Shown one piece after another: positions 1-10,223 of a stretch of DNA of 64,000 bases; position 1 is the stretch's first letter; every line of letters begins with the position of its first letter. A model generated the notes under the pieces. That model ran no database searches and was not told where the DNA came from. It saw only the letters and a list, made by a program, of their open reading frames with translations. Origin of the DNA: Posidonia oceanica (Eukaryota > Streptophyta > Magnoliopsida > Alismatales > Posidoniaceae). The position numbers were made by a program, and so were the translations under genes. The DNA is taken from contig JAZBRS010000026.1 of the NCBI GenBank assembly GCA_037176725.1, positions 151,539,501 through 151,603,500 on the forward strand. Direction: 5' to 3'.

Positions 1-2888
1 AACAGTATTCCTCTAATCTTCTCCTGTCTTTTCTTTTCAGCTTTTCCTTTCTCTCCTTTTTTTCTGCTTTTTTCTTTTCTGCTCTTTTTTCCTGATTTTT
101 TTTCTCTCTTTTTTTATATGATTTTTTCCTCTCTTTTTTTTTATATGATTTTTCTTTTTTTTTTGTGTTTTGGCTTTTCTCTTTTTTTTTTGAAGGATTT
201 ACAAGTGCAAAGAAAAAGAAATTACAAGAACTTGGAAACTTTAATACAGATTCCTAAAAAAAGTAAAAATAAAACAGAACAGTCACTATTATGGGTTTTT
301 CCAAATGTCTTCTCCTGCCAAACAAAACACAAAGGAGCTAAAAATATTACAGCCATACAAAGAATGCATTAAACGCGGAACCTACGGCGTATAACGTTAT
401 ACGCAGGGATCTCAGCGGCTAACGCCCTGTTTCAGAGAACTGCACAGAAACACTTTCGAACAGCGATTTAAGGTTTTATTTTTTGTTTTCACTTTGAGAT
501 TAGTGCTTTAAACCTGCTGTAGCTCTCTGGGTAACTTAAAGCTTAGGTATGGCTTTTTTTTTTTTAGAATTTCAAGGGCTCCTCTCAATATGGGTGAATA
601 TTTTTGGTACTACCCCCTACCTCAACTGCTGAGGATGCTAGGGGGAGCCCGAATACACTTAGGTCCCTACCCCGTAGAGGTAGAGCCTAGCGTACTCGGG
701 ATTGATCGGGTCGCTCACGTATCCACACACAAATGCAATAAACAAACCACCGAAAGGGGAAGGGAAGAATACAAGTCAAAGCTTGATGTTCTAATTATCT
801 TTCACAAAAGGCCAAGGAAGAAGGAGGGCCCCTAGTAAAAGATAATGACAATACAAGTACCTTTCCTAATCCCTTTGCAACAGAGGTGCTTGGGACCTAG
901 ACGGTTACTTGTATAACCCAAGAAATGACACAAACAATTAGTTCCCAATGAGGGCCATGCAAGTCATATAAAAGGATTTGATTTTTTTTGTTATTTTTTT
1001 GCAAAGCACCCAAAGAAACTAAAGTTCCGGTCCCTACAGCAGAGCCGATCACTTCACACCTCAGTCCTTAGGCCAGTTATGAAAAGAAAAAATAAGAGAA
1101 AATTTAAAACAGAAGGTTTCTATTCAGTGGTCGTTAGACGTGGATACTGCAGCATCTAATGTTAGACGCGCCAGATCAGGCGTATAACGTACTGACAGAT
1201 CTTTTTTTCAGAAAACAGTGATTTTTACAAACCACCTCCACACCCGTGAATCCAGAGAAAAGGGGAGGTGATTTCAATTATTTGGACGTAAGAAAAAGGA
1301 TGGAAAAGGGTCACGGTGCCTCAAAACACTGTGAGGAATTTCACCGCTACCTTGAAACTAAAGAAAATAAGAAATTAAAACTAAACTAAGAATGTCAATA
1401 ATAGAGGAAGAAGAAGGAAGAAAGGCTTACTTACCTTGCACGGGGGCACTTTTAGCCGTCCCACTGTGATCATCAGACTGTGGATATGGGGTTTTGGAGC
1501 GAGGTGAAGAAGAAGATGATGATGAGGGAGGTTTGGGGAAGAAGAGGCTTCTTTTGGCTCTCTCTCTTGCTCGCTCTATCTTCTCTTTCTCAGGGTCCCC
1601 TTTTTTGTATCCGACTCCGTCACTCCACGTGTGATGGAATCGGTGTGATCGCCACTCTCGGTTCACTTTCACCGGCCCTCGAGACGCCTTTGGGGAGATG
1701 TAGTGTGGTTGCGGATTCAGCTACCTTGGGACAACGCCAGCGTTGCCCAAGGGTGCTCGTGCTTGGTAAGCTCTTTCTTCCTTCTTCCTCCTTGTATGGC
1801 AAACGTTAGCAAAGCAAAACAAACAAGACAATATAAAGATGGATCAATATGTGTAGTAACCTATCCAGAATTAGTAGAAAAGAAAATAAAGAAAGCGTAG
1901 TGAGATACGTACTCGAGGGGTTTGATCCCCCCAGTTGCAACTAAAAGAGATGTATGCCTAGCTAAAACGATATATGAACTTGAAATAAAAATGCTTGATT
2001 ATGCTACGGAATTAAACATGTGATATCAGAAATGAAAAGGAAACGAATGAAATAGAGTCTCCTCTGTCTATGCACAAGGTGCAAACTGTGTTAACATGAA
2101 GCCAACAAAGACAAAAGGATGCTCAAGCTTTTTCGAAGACTCTCCTTCTTTCAAAATCTTTCCTCTCTTTTAATTCTTAAGGACCTCACTTCTCTAAGAT
2201 TTTTAATCTCAAGAGAGCATGTGAGTTCCAAAAATTCCTTGACTACTTTTCTCTCTCAAAATTCCGACCATGAACTCTGTAGGGGTACCCTTGCTTTTAT
2301 AGAAGCAAGGGAGGAACAAAAAAGGACACAAATGCCAAGTCAGCAGAGTTTCCTGTTTCAGAAGAATTATACGCTGGAAAACCAGCGTATAACGTTATAA
2401 GTGAGAGTACCTGCGTATAACGACCTCCGAGGCATAACTGCCAAGATCAGAGAAGATTCTCCAATTAAGGAGTCTTTAAGTGTGATTAAACTCGACTTTG
2501 ATGGCTTTGACCAGTCAACAGGTTCCAAAGAAGGCAAAAACATGATTTTTGGATTAGGCCAAATAAGAAAAGCTTTGATTGACTGGGTTGCCACGCTGGA
2601 CGCTGGAAAACCAGCGGCCAATGTTAGCCGCTGGAGAAACAACGGCCAACGCTGTACGCTGAGAAGCCAGCGGACAACACCCTTAATCAGTTTAACTTCC
2701 CAATTTGGTCAGGACGTGAAGAACACTTACGTTGCCAACATTTGGGGCTTAGATAAGTATAGCATTTTGGACCTTGAGGGGAACATTTGGCTCAAGTGAG
2801 ATTCAGGAATGGGTGGAGGGCTTCTAAGAGCGACCTAATGCAAGAAACTATCCTAACATGAAGGGAGTGCCAAAACGAGGTATCTACA
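1..2888 (-). mobile_element. R1a, LTR-like noncoding repeat (Ty3/gypsy Tat-like ends)
   Basis: No convincing coding sequence. About 1.25 kb of its right part (1,640-2,888) is clearly related to 12,310-13,637. Shared landmarks in the same order are a GTGATCGCCACTCTCGGT block, a block with CAACGCCAGCGTTGCC, a GGTTGCAACTAAA block, iterated AACGTT-type words and the right end. Read on the minus strand the right end is TGTAGATACC, like the start of the Tat-like LTRs here (TGTAGACACCCC). The first 200 bases are almost pure pyrimidine. I infer a diverged Tat-like LTR entering the window from the left; its other end is not visible. Confidence 0.55.
2366..2690. repeat. Iterated palindromic words of R1 (AACGTT / GCTGG..CCAGC)
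   Basis: This stretch has several copies of short self-complementary units: CGCTGGAAAACCAGCG, CGTATAACGTTATA, CGTATAACGACC and GCCGCTGG. Related units are at 372-440 (GCGTATAACGTTATACGC) and 1,138-1,200. The homologous copy R1b has the same type at 11,893-11,970, 12,150-12,205, 12,950-13,020, 13,185-13,245 and 13,425-13,490. They are CpG-containing islands in AT-rich DNA. Confidence 0.6.
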
Positions 2889-4361
2889 ATGCTATGCTAA
2901 GTAAAATGACTCGTGCCTAGGACATGGGCAAATGGTCATTGCGGGCCAAAGAAAGGGTAAGGACTCCTGTTACGTGCGGGGAAGGTGTTAGGCACCCCCA
3001 ACACGCCTGAGGAATCGGTTTTTCAAGGCTAATCGCTCGCATATGCGGGGATTTCAGTAAATACTTGTATTTTACTGTACACCCAAGGGGCGATGGATGC
3101 TATGCATGCCTAATGTGTGCTTTGCCTACCTAAACGCCATTTGAAAACTTGCTTTACTTAGTAGAAAACATGCCAAATATGGGTGTGAAGGCTAAATGCT
3201 ATGATGTAGATGGTAAGACAATTAACAAGCCAAAACAGAGTTTAACATGCTAAGGAGGCTTAAATCCAAAGCAGTAAACAAAAGATGGGACTACTGTCTG
3301 GACATCAGGCTCGGTCGCCGATGCCTGTGGTGCCAAGGGTGATCGTCGGTGCTCAAGGCGACGAGGCCACGACACCTGTTGGAACGGCGGCGGTGCATGT
3401 CGTCGGCGAGGGCGGCGGCTGGACCCTGTATAGACTACTAAGACAGGCAACTTCATGGCCTCCAACAAGCATTCAAATCCATTCGAAATACAAAACCAGA
3501 CACACAGTAGTGTAGAGGGCATAACAGAGATTAAATGCATGCAAACAGAGTGTGAAATGGGTGGCCGAACAGAGAGGTACGTCGGCGCAAAGTTGGCGCG
3601 GAGACTGTCCGGAAAGCTAGGCTAGCCGCCACCTTAAGCGGCGCCTGAACCAGCAGCACTGCTAGTCTGCACAGTGGACTTTGGAGGCAAACCTCCCGCC
3701 GGTGACGATGTGAAATAGGAAGTTAAAAACTGGAATTTAAAGACCATTCATCTACACATATAAACATACAATAAGCAAGCAAAACGACAGCCAGGGCCGC
3801 GAGGTACAGCGCCCCAAACTCTGGCCAGCGATAGTCCAAAGGTCGGACTTTGATGCCAAAATCCACACCGATGGCAGCACGAAAGGGACTGGTGACGATC
3901 GGGGAAGCTTCAAGGCATTCCCACGAACGCAAGCATGCAATCAGAATTGAAAACGGATAAGCGGATCACTCTGACCACCTCACTCCTCTTCTCGCCAGTG
4001 ACGACCACGTTCACCAGCCTTGAGGGCCGACAGGCCGCGAGACACCACCATGGCGCTCGGAGGAGGCCGAGGGAGCTAGAGTGAGGTCCGAGGAAGGAGA
4101 GGGAGTGGTTTCGTACCTGCGCGGGGGCATGGTTGCGCTCCCTGACGGGGCTCGCCAAAGTTGGAGGAGGCGGAGGTCGCGGCGGCGCTGGAAGGTGCGG
4201 TGGTTGCTCGGCGATGTGAGAACATCCCCGGGGGGAGTCCGGAGATTCTTCCTGGTGGGCGAGGGAGAAGAATTCGGCATCCGAAAAGTGGGGTTTTAGG
4301 TTTCTGAGCTTGATCCCCTAGTGAAATCCGCCAAGCTGGTAGTCAAATTGGGGTGTCTACA
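2889..4361 (-). mobile_element. Tat-like Ty3/gypsy LTR, left inverted arm
   Basis: On the minus strand this begins TGTAGACACCCCAATTTGAC at 4,361. It is directly preceded by a purine-rich tract (AGGTAGGGGCATC), as expected for the upstream edge of a 3' LTR. The part 2,889-3,692 is the reverse complement of 6,511-7,318. The block around 2,945-3,010 (AGAAAGGGTAAGGACTCCT, GTTAGGCACCCCC) recurs in LTR C at 35,838. R1a interrupts it at 2,888/2,889: the other arm reads continuously through that point, so the distal end of this LTR should lie left of R1a. Short ORFs on both strands around 4,011-4,299 follow its high GC and are not genes. Confidence 0.65.
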
Positions 4362-4894
4362 GATGCCCCTACCTGAGCGAGGTCAAGGGGACCGAGGCCG
4401 CTACTCAGGGTAGACAAGACACCCCTCCTGATGCCAGTAGGACACCAATGTTGCTGTGGGTGTGAGTCACTTATTCGACAGATACACCGAAAATCATGAC
4501 TCGTTGCCACAATGCAAATGCTAATGTCGACACTAGGATGCGACGCCAATGCAAGGCTAGTGCGCAGTGCTAATGCTAATGCATGATGCAAAAACTGCAC
4601 TGATGCCCGTCGCACTGAACTCCGTTGGGGAAAACATGCGATGGTAGTGCATATGTGATGCTGACACTAATGCTCGTTGTGATGTACTCCACTGGGGGAA
4701 AGCAGGCGATGTTTGCACGTGGTAGTGGCAGAAAATGCAATGCAGAGGTCGCTGGGCAATACAGATAGGAAGGCCAGACAACGAAGTGCGCTGAGCAGTG
4801 TACAGCTCTAGCGTGGGTACCATTCACCGAGTTGTACTCGAGGTGAAGGCGATGCAAGAGTTGACATTAAGATGCTGTAGATGTACATGTGGTG

Positions 4895-5310
4895 GCGGGC
4901 ACGTAATGCCAAGGAAGCGATCCTGGGCCATGCATTACCGTGGGTGTTATCTCAAGCCGGCTAGCTGTAAGGAAGCCACGAGATGCTGGAGATACCACTT
5001 TAAGCAATGCACGAACCAGGGGTTTGATTTCCTAAGTATGCCGTGTCTGGGAAACGGAATGTTGGAGTTGGTGTGATGACTACAAGGGAGTAGCAGCGCA
5101 ACAAGGATTGAATGTGATGCGATGTTATGCAGTGAAATGCAGTGTATATACAGTGGGACGCTGAGCACGCGAAGCCGAGGAAACGATCCTGGCCGCGCAC
5201 TACTGCGAGTATCATCTAAAGTAGGCAAGCTGTGCAGAGCTGCGGGTGTCGAGGATGCTACCTTAGGCAATACGTGAACCAGGAGTCCGGATCCTAAGCG
5301 CGCGATGTCC
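4895..5310. repeat. Two-copy dispersed direct repeat (about 160 bp, offset about 260)
   Basis: The segment from about 4,895 to 5,055 recurs at about 5,155-5,310 with many substitutions. Anchors in order are GGGCACG / GAGCACG, AAGCGATCCTGG / AACGATCCTGG, AGATGCTGGAGATACCA / AGGATGCTACCTTAGG and ACGAACCAGGGG / GTGAACCAGGAG. It lies inside the noncoding Tat-like internal region. Confidence 0.6.
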
Positions 5311-5436
5311 GTGTGATGATGAAATGCAACACTAGCATTGACTCTATGGAGGATACAAGAATGCTATATGATGTTATGCAATGCGATGCTAATGCCATGC
5401 AACAGAATGCTAAAACAGTATGACGAAAGGTGATAA

Positions 5437-5628
5437 GTTAACGGACCTATCGCCGGATAGTTAGGGCTATCAGCCCGTTGAGGAGTTAACGGACTCATCA
5501 CCGGATAGTTGGAGCTATCAGCCCGATGAGGAGTTAATAGACTCATCACCGGATAGTTGGGGCTATCAGCCCAATGAGGAATTAACGGACTCATCACCGG
5601 ATAGTTGGGGCTATCGGCCCGAACGGGG
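5437..5628. repeat. 48-bp tandem repeat, four units
   Basis: Units start at 5,437, 5,485, 5,533 and 5,581, exactly 48 bp apart. Each begins RTTAAYRGAC and contains TCACCGGATAGTTGG and GGCTATCAGCCC. The core GGGCTATCAGCCC is a short hairpin (GGGCT..AGCCC). The unit resembles the later degenerate copies at 5,941-6,160, which suggests repeated expansion of one module. Confidence 0.9.
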
Positions 5629-5940
5629 GTGAGATGATACCAAGGGGCTGCCAAACGGACCTGGTATAGAAGGCATTGACAGGCCAGCGAGTCTGTCAGG
5701 CAAGAGAGGTGGTGATAAGTGGGATAACTTGTAACCACGAATGTAATGGGAATATCGTACCCAAAGGTGTGGCAGAGGTCCGTAGACGCTCTTGTAACAG
5801 TTGGGGATGTCAGCTCGGATGCAGATGGAGATGTGATGCTAGAGGACAGCCAAATAAAGATGCCCCTGGTATCGATGGAAGATACCAGGGGATAGTCGAA
5901 GCGCCTTTGGCATCAAAATGCAAAGTGGAGACAAACTAAC

Positions 5941-6160
5941 GAGCTTGTCAGCTGAGTAGTTAGGGGTACCAGCCCGATGCAACGCGAAGATGCGGGCGAC
6001 ATTTTAACGGGCGTCAACCGAGCAGTTAGGGCTGCCAGCCCGATGCAGAGGAATGCGGAATGATAGGTTAACGGACCCATCACCGAGCAGTTAGGATTGC
6101 CAGCCCGATAAAGACATTTTGACAGGCGTCAACCAGGCAGTTAGGGCTGCGAGCCCCGTA
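5941..6160. repeat. Degenerate, spaced copies of the 48-bp module
   Basis: Four copies of a core like CAGTTAGGGCTGCCAGCCCG occur near 5,958, 6,022, 6,089 and 6,140. They are separated by unrelated spacers, and each is preceded by a TCA(A/C)C(C/G)-type block as in the array at 5,437. Spacing is irregular (about 50-67 bp), so these are older or interrupted copies. Confidence 0.7.
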
Positions 6161-6510
6161 AAGGGATGTAGGATGATGCAGAGGAGAAAATGGGGACCAA
6201 TCGTGGTGGGCACGCAATGGTCTCAGCACGGGCATGTGATGCAATGCCACAGGGTGGCAAACAAGGGACATGCTGGTCATTAAGGACCTACCCAACACGG
6301 TGGGTGGCAAAATTTGAGAAGCGCAGAGCCTCTAAACGAGGTTAGGCAAAAGTGCTCGTACTTGACTCCGGTTTTTGAAAGTAGGGAGAAGGGAAGGTAG
6401 ATTATTATGCATGCATGTTTTAGGTGGCTTTGGATTCAAAGCAACTGATGCATAGAGGATGCTTCTACATTTTTTGACTCAGGGGGCTCGATCCTCGAGT
6501 AACGCCATGT

Positions 6511-7561
6511 AGAGGTTTGGCTCCAAAGTCCGTCGTGCAGACTGCCTGTGCTGCCGGTTCAGTCGCCGCTTAAGGCGGCGGCAAGCCTGGCTTTCCGAGC
6601 AGTCTCCGCGCCGACTTTGCGCCGGCGTACCTCTCTGTCCGGCCACCCATTTCACACTCTGTTTGCATGCATTTAATCTCTGTTATGCCCTCTACACTGC
6701 TGTGTATCTGGTTTTGCATTTCGAATGGATTTGAATGCTTGTTGGAGGCCATGAAGTTGCCTGTCTTGGTAGTCTGTATAGGGTCCAGCCGCCGCCCTCA
6801 CCGACGACATGCGCTGCCACCGTTCCAATAGGCGTTATGGCCTCGTCGCCCTGAGCACCGACGACCACCCTTGGCGCCACAGGCACTGGCGACCGAGCCA
6901 AATGTCCAGACAGTAGTCCCATCTTTTGTTTGCTGCTTTGGATTTAAGCCTACTTAGCATGTTAAACTCTATTTTGGCTTGTTAATTGTCTTACCATCTA
7001 CATCATAGCATTTAGCCTTCACACCCATATTTGGCATGTTTTCCACTAAGTAAAGCATGTTTTCAAATGGCGTTTAGGTAGGCAAAGCACACATTAGGCA
7101 TGCATAGCATCCATCGCCCCCTGGGCGTACAGTAAAAGGCAAGCATTTGCCAAAATCCCCGCATATGCAAGCGATTAGCCTTGAAAGACCGATTCCTCGG
7201 GCGTGTCGGGGGTGCCTAACACCTTCCCCACACGTAACAGGAGTCCTTACCCTTTCTTTGGCCCGCAATGACCATTTGACCATGTCCTAGGCACGAGTCA
7301 TTTTACTTAGCATAGCATCACATCAGCTTGCATGTTTTCTATGCTTTTTTCTCGATTTTCCTCGTCTTCCCGATAATAGACTAGGTGGCGACTCCCTTTT
7401 GTCTTATCTGTATTTTATTCGCGTTTTTCCGGTGTTTTTGAGTCGAGTTTCTCCTCGGATTCACCACTGACCGCGGCTTCCCCCTCTCTCTCATGGTACG
7501 ATCGCACACAAGCTATGGCAGCATGCAAGACCCGTCGTGGGCCGAGTGACGGACGGTCATA
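6511..7561 (+). mobile_element. Tat-like Ty3/gypsy LTR fragment, right inverted arm
   Basis: Positions 6,511-7,318 are the reverse complement of 2,889-3,692. Beyond 7,318 it continues to about 7,561 with GTGTTTTTGAGTCGAG and GGATTCACCACTGACCGCGG. This matches the 3' end of LTR C on the minus strand (32,707-32,830: GAGTCGAGTG, GGATTCACCATTGGCCG, GGGACGGTTACA), so it reaches the LTR terminus. The first half of the LTR is missing at 6,511. The repeated ORF-like stretch at 6,692-6,922 (also 3,285-3,515) is LTR sequence. Confidence 0.7.
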
Positions 7562-8126
7562 GTTGAGGAACTAGGTTTAAATTATCCTGAAATAAATAAA
7601 ACCATCTCTGTAAATAAAAAGAGTACCTTTATTCCCAACAAAATAAATCAATTGACTAGGACATCTAGAATAATCGCATATATTCTTGCTGCTAATATCA
7701 TACAAAAGGAAGGACATTTTGATGAGTCAAGTAGCATGATTTGTAAGGCAGTATATGCAATAATGAAAAAGATCCCTGTAAATTGGGCTAGTGTAATAGT
7801 CTACCATATGACACATATCAAAACCAATCTATTTTATGGACCCCTCCTCACATATCTATTCATTGATTTTGATGTACCATTAAGTAATGAGCCATCCCTT
7901 CCTATTAGAACCCATCCTATAGATAGTATCGCCATAGATAGGATGGAAAAAGCTTTGGAGAGAGCAAATGCTCTTAAAAGTGTCCGTTCATCTTTCTCAA
8001 GCTCTCAAGTACCTCATGTTGAGAGTTTTGAAGAGGAAGAAGAGGATAATAATAAAGAAGAAATTGAGAAAAGAAATAGAAGAGATCAAACTCTGTCAAG
8101 GGGTAAATGTTGCGGCCAACCTTGAA
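7557..8126 (+). pseudogene. Copia-associated 'putative plant transposon protein' domain remnant
   Basis: An open frame runs from about 7,557 through TTG at 7,652 to the stop at 8,126; no in-frame ATG starts it, so the N-terminus is lost. The product has the layout seen in unnamed plant retroelement proteins: RIIAYILAANII, then a helical DESSSMICKAVYAIMKKIPVNW block, IVYHMTHI, YGPLLTYLFIDFDVPLS, and a C-terminal acidic coiled stretch (EEEEEDNNKEEIEKRN). No catalytic motif is visible. It lies just upstream of a copia 3' end with polypurine tract and LTR, so it probably belongs to that element. The family assignment comes from the layout only. Confidence 0.5.
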
Positions 8127-8985
8127 TGGCAAACCAAAGTTGACAACTAGCAAAACAGTGTGGATGATTGGCAGATGAGAATTGAGAAGACAATGGAAGA
8201 TCAACACACAGAGATTCTGAGATATCTCCAAGGACATCTGCCTCCACCCTCTAGCGAGTGATTGGATTATTTCCTCTCTTCTTCTGTTATGTATTTCTTC
8301 TTATTTTTGGCATGTAATTGATCATATATTGTGACATTATCATTTCTTATATGACATGGAATGTTGATTATATGATTTTGAATATATTGTTATGCTATAT
8401 GAATGATCTTAGATTCTATGCATACTACTTAGAAGTAAATAATATTCATAGTAAAAATGTTAACTTGAAAAGGAAGGAAATTAAAATATCTTATTGATAT
8501 CTTGAAAGGTTATAAGATTCTGACTTCAGATTACTCATGATATCTCAAAGGAATACTTGATTGAACAAATTTAACATTCATTTGATCAATATGAATGTTT
8601 TTGTATATCTCTTTTGATGTATGAAATATTTATAGAAAATTATTCCAATTTGGAACATTTTCATAGATTGAATATGGTATAAAGTCCTGATTATAAATAT
8701 ATTATGGTTTAGGTTGAAACTTTTTGTAGTATGACAAAAAGGGGGAGAAAAATTAACATCACATATTTTGAATTAAAGCCTATAGTAAGGGGGAGCATGA
8801 AAATTAAATTGAAAGCATCAATATAATCTATGCTTATTTAGGCTTATAATAAGGGGGAGCATTTATTTAAATTTGAAAATTACTCAAATGTTTATTTTAT
8901 CAAAATTGTTTTATACTTACTGACAATGGGAGAAAATTATGAATATGTTTATGTATTGTTTTGTCATCATCAAAAAGGGGGAGAT
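8127..8985 (+). mobile_element. Ty1/copia 3' noncoding region with repeated polypurine tracts
   Basis: AT-rich and noncoding. GGGGGAG-type tracts occur four times: about 8,739, 8,786, 8,851 and 8,976. The last is followed directly by the LTR. Multiple polypurine tracts before the 3' LTR, and the phrase GTCATCATCAAAAAGGGGG, are characteristic of Sirevirus-type copia elements. Confidence 0.75.
8972..8985 (+). promoter_or_regulatory. Polypurine tract of copia element
   Basis: AAAAAGGGGGAGAT lies immediately before the LTR start TGTTGAAAAA at 8,986, the expected position for the plus-strand primer. Confidence 0.85.
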
Positions 8986-10218
8986 TGTTGAAAAATATCT
9001 ATGATATCTTTAATTTTGATGATAACAAATGGAACTAATGATATTACTTGAGGAAATACTCTTCAGTTGATTTTATGATAGGTGGAATATCTGAGGAAAA
9101 TCAATCTTTGAAGAATACCAAGTAAAGCATGGAATGCAGAAGAGATTTCTACATCAGAGACTACATGAAGACAAGAAGAAAAGTCAAAGACAATATTATT
9201 CATGTTGTAATAATTTGTATGCAAATTTTTTCTTCATTAATGAACTCTAAGAAAGGATGTAAAAGATCTCCCGAGACATCCCAAAACAATTAGGAAAATA
9301 ACCATACCTAAACCTGAGGAAAACACTTAGAAAATCCTAAAGGTTCAGAAGTTAGGTCAGAAATGGAAAACTGATTCTCACCAGTATACCGTTATCCAGG
9401 GATATAGGGCTACATTGAAATATCCATTTAAATGTGACCATTGAACCAAAACGAATTACCGATCTATATCAGAATACCAAAATCTGGAAAGTGTCTAAAC
9501 CACTGAATCGCACCAGTACACCACTAATGTGATCTACAGCTAAGATTAATATCAGAACACCGTTTCAAACCGGAATACCAATTTAGTCGAACGTTGGAGA
9601 TTTTTGGTCGACCGATTGATTTTGGTACACCGTTTATACTAGTCATTTGTGAACGTTGAGCTATCCGTTAGACACAACTTTGGGTCTTGCTATACCTATA
9701 AATAGAACCCCGAAGGATCCCCTAAGAGACACCAACACTTATACTATCTTGTACTACCCATTTGCTAAGCTCAAAGATCCTATTTAGTGAGAATACTCCC
9801 AAGTTAGCCAAAAAGAGATTACTAGTGATAATTCTGTTGGGAGATCAAAAGAGATACTGCTTGTAAGACTGTTGTAATCAAGGAGGATACTTCTCTAACT
9901 GTGAGAAAGGCTCTGTGGGTTTTGCAGAGGAAGCTTTTATCTTCATCAAGTAAGTGTATTTACGTTGATAAGATTAAGGGAACTCTAGAGGGGATCTGGG
10001 AGTAGACTAGGCTAGGTTGGCTGAACCATTATATATCGATTGTGTCATATCTCATTGTCTCTTATCTCGTTCTATGCTTGTTATAATTCAATATTCAAAT
10101 TACTTATCTTAGATCATTTATTGAATATTACTCATTGTGTGTTTAAAATTGTTTAAATTATTTATAAATTTTAAATACTCTATTCACCCCCTTCTAGAGT
10201 AGCCACTCAATCCTAACA
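8986..10218 (+). mobile_element. Ty1/copia (Sirevirus-like) 3' LTR, 1,233 bp
   Basis: It starts TGTTGAAAAATATC right after a polypurine tract and ends CAATCCTAACA. It has TGATGATAACAAA near its start and CACCCCCTTCTAGAGT near its end, as in the next LTR and in solo LTR H. A cluster of CpG words (GGTCGACCGA, GGTACACCG) lies at 9,380-9,640. The 5' half of the element and its 5' LTR are not present here. Confidence 0.85.
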
Positions 10219-10223
10219 ACCTG

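Larger units (their letters stand above)
4362..6510 (-). mobile_element. Tat-like element, noncoding 3' internal region
   Basis: It lies immediately upstream (minus strand) of the LTR end at 4,361 and starts with the polypurine-like tract at 4,362-4,375. I found no gag or pol motif. It is rich in repeats: a dispersed duplication (4,895-5,310), a 48-bp tandem array (5,437-5,628) and degenerate related units (5,941-6,160). Long 3' untranslated regions with tandem repeats are known from the Tat/Ogre lineage of Ty3/gypsy elements, which fits the LTR assignment. At 6,511 it abuts an LTR piece of opposite orientation, so this junction is a rearrangement. Confidence 0.55.

Noticed and set aside
4011..4299. 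Open frames on both strands in a GC-rich stretch
   Set aside because: Inside the Tat-like LTR; high GC removes stops. No conserved motif.
5437..5628. Regular short repeats that could suggest a CRISPR array
   Set aside because: Units are contiguous 48-bp tandem repeats without unique spacers, in plant retroelement DNA.
7480..7500. TGGTACGATCGCACAC after a CTCTCTCA as a primer binding site
   Set aside because: Comparison with LTR C shows that the LTR continues to about 7,561, so this is inside the LTR.
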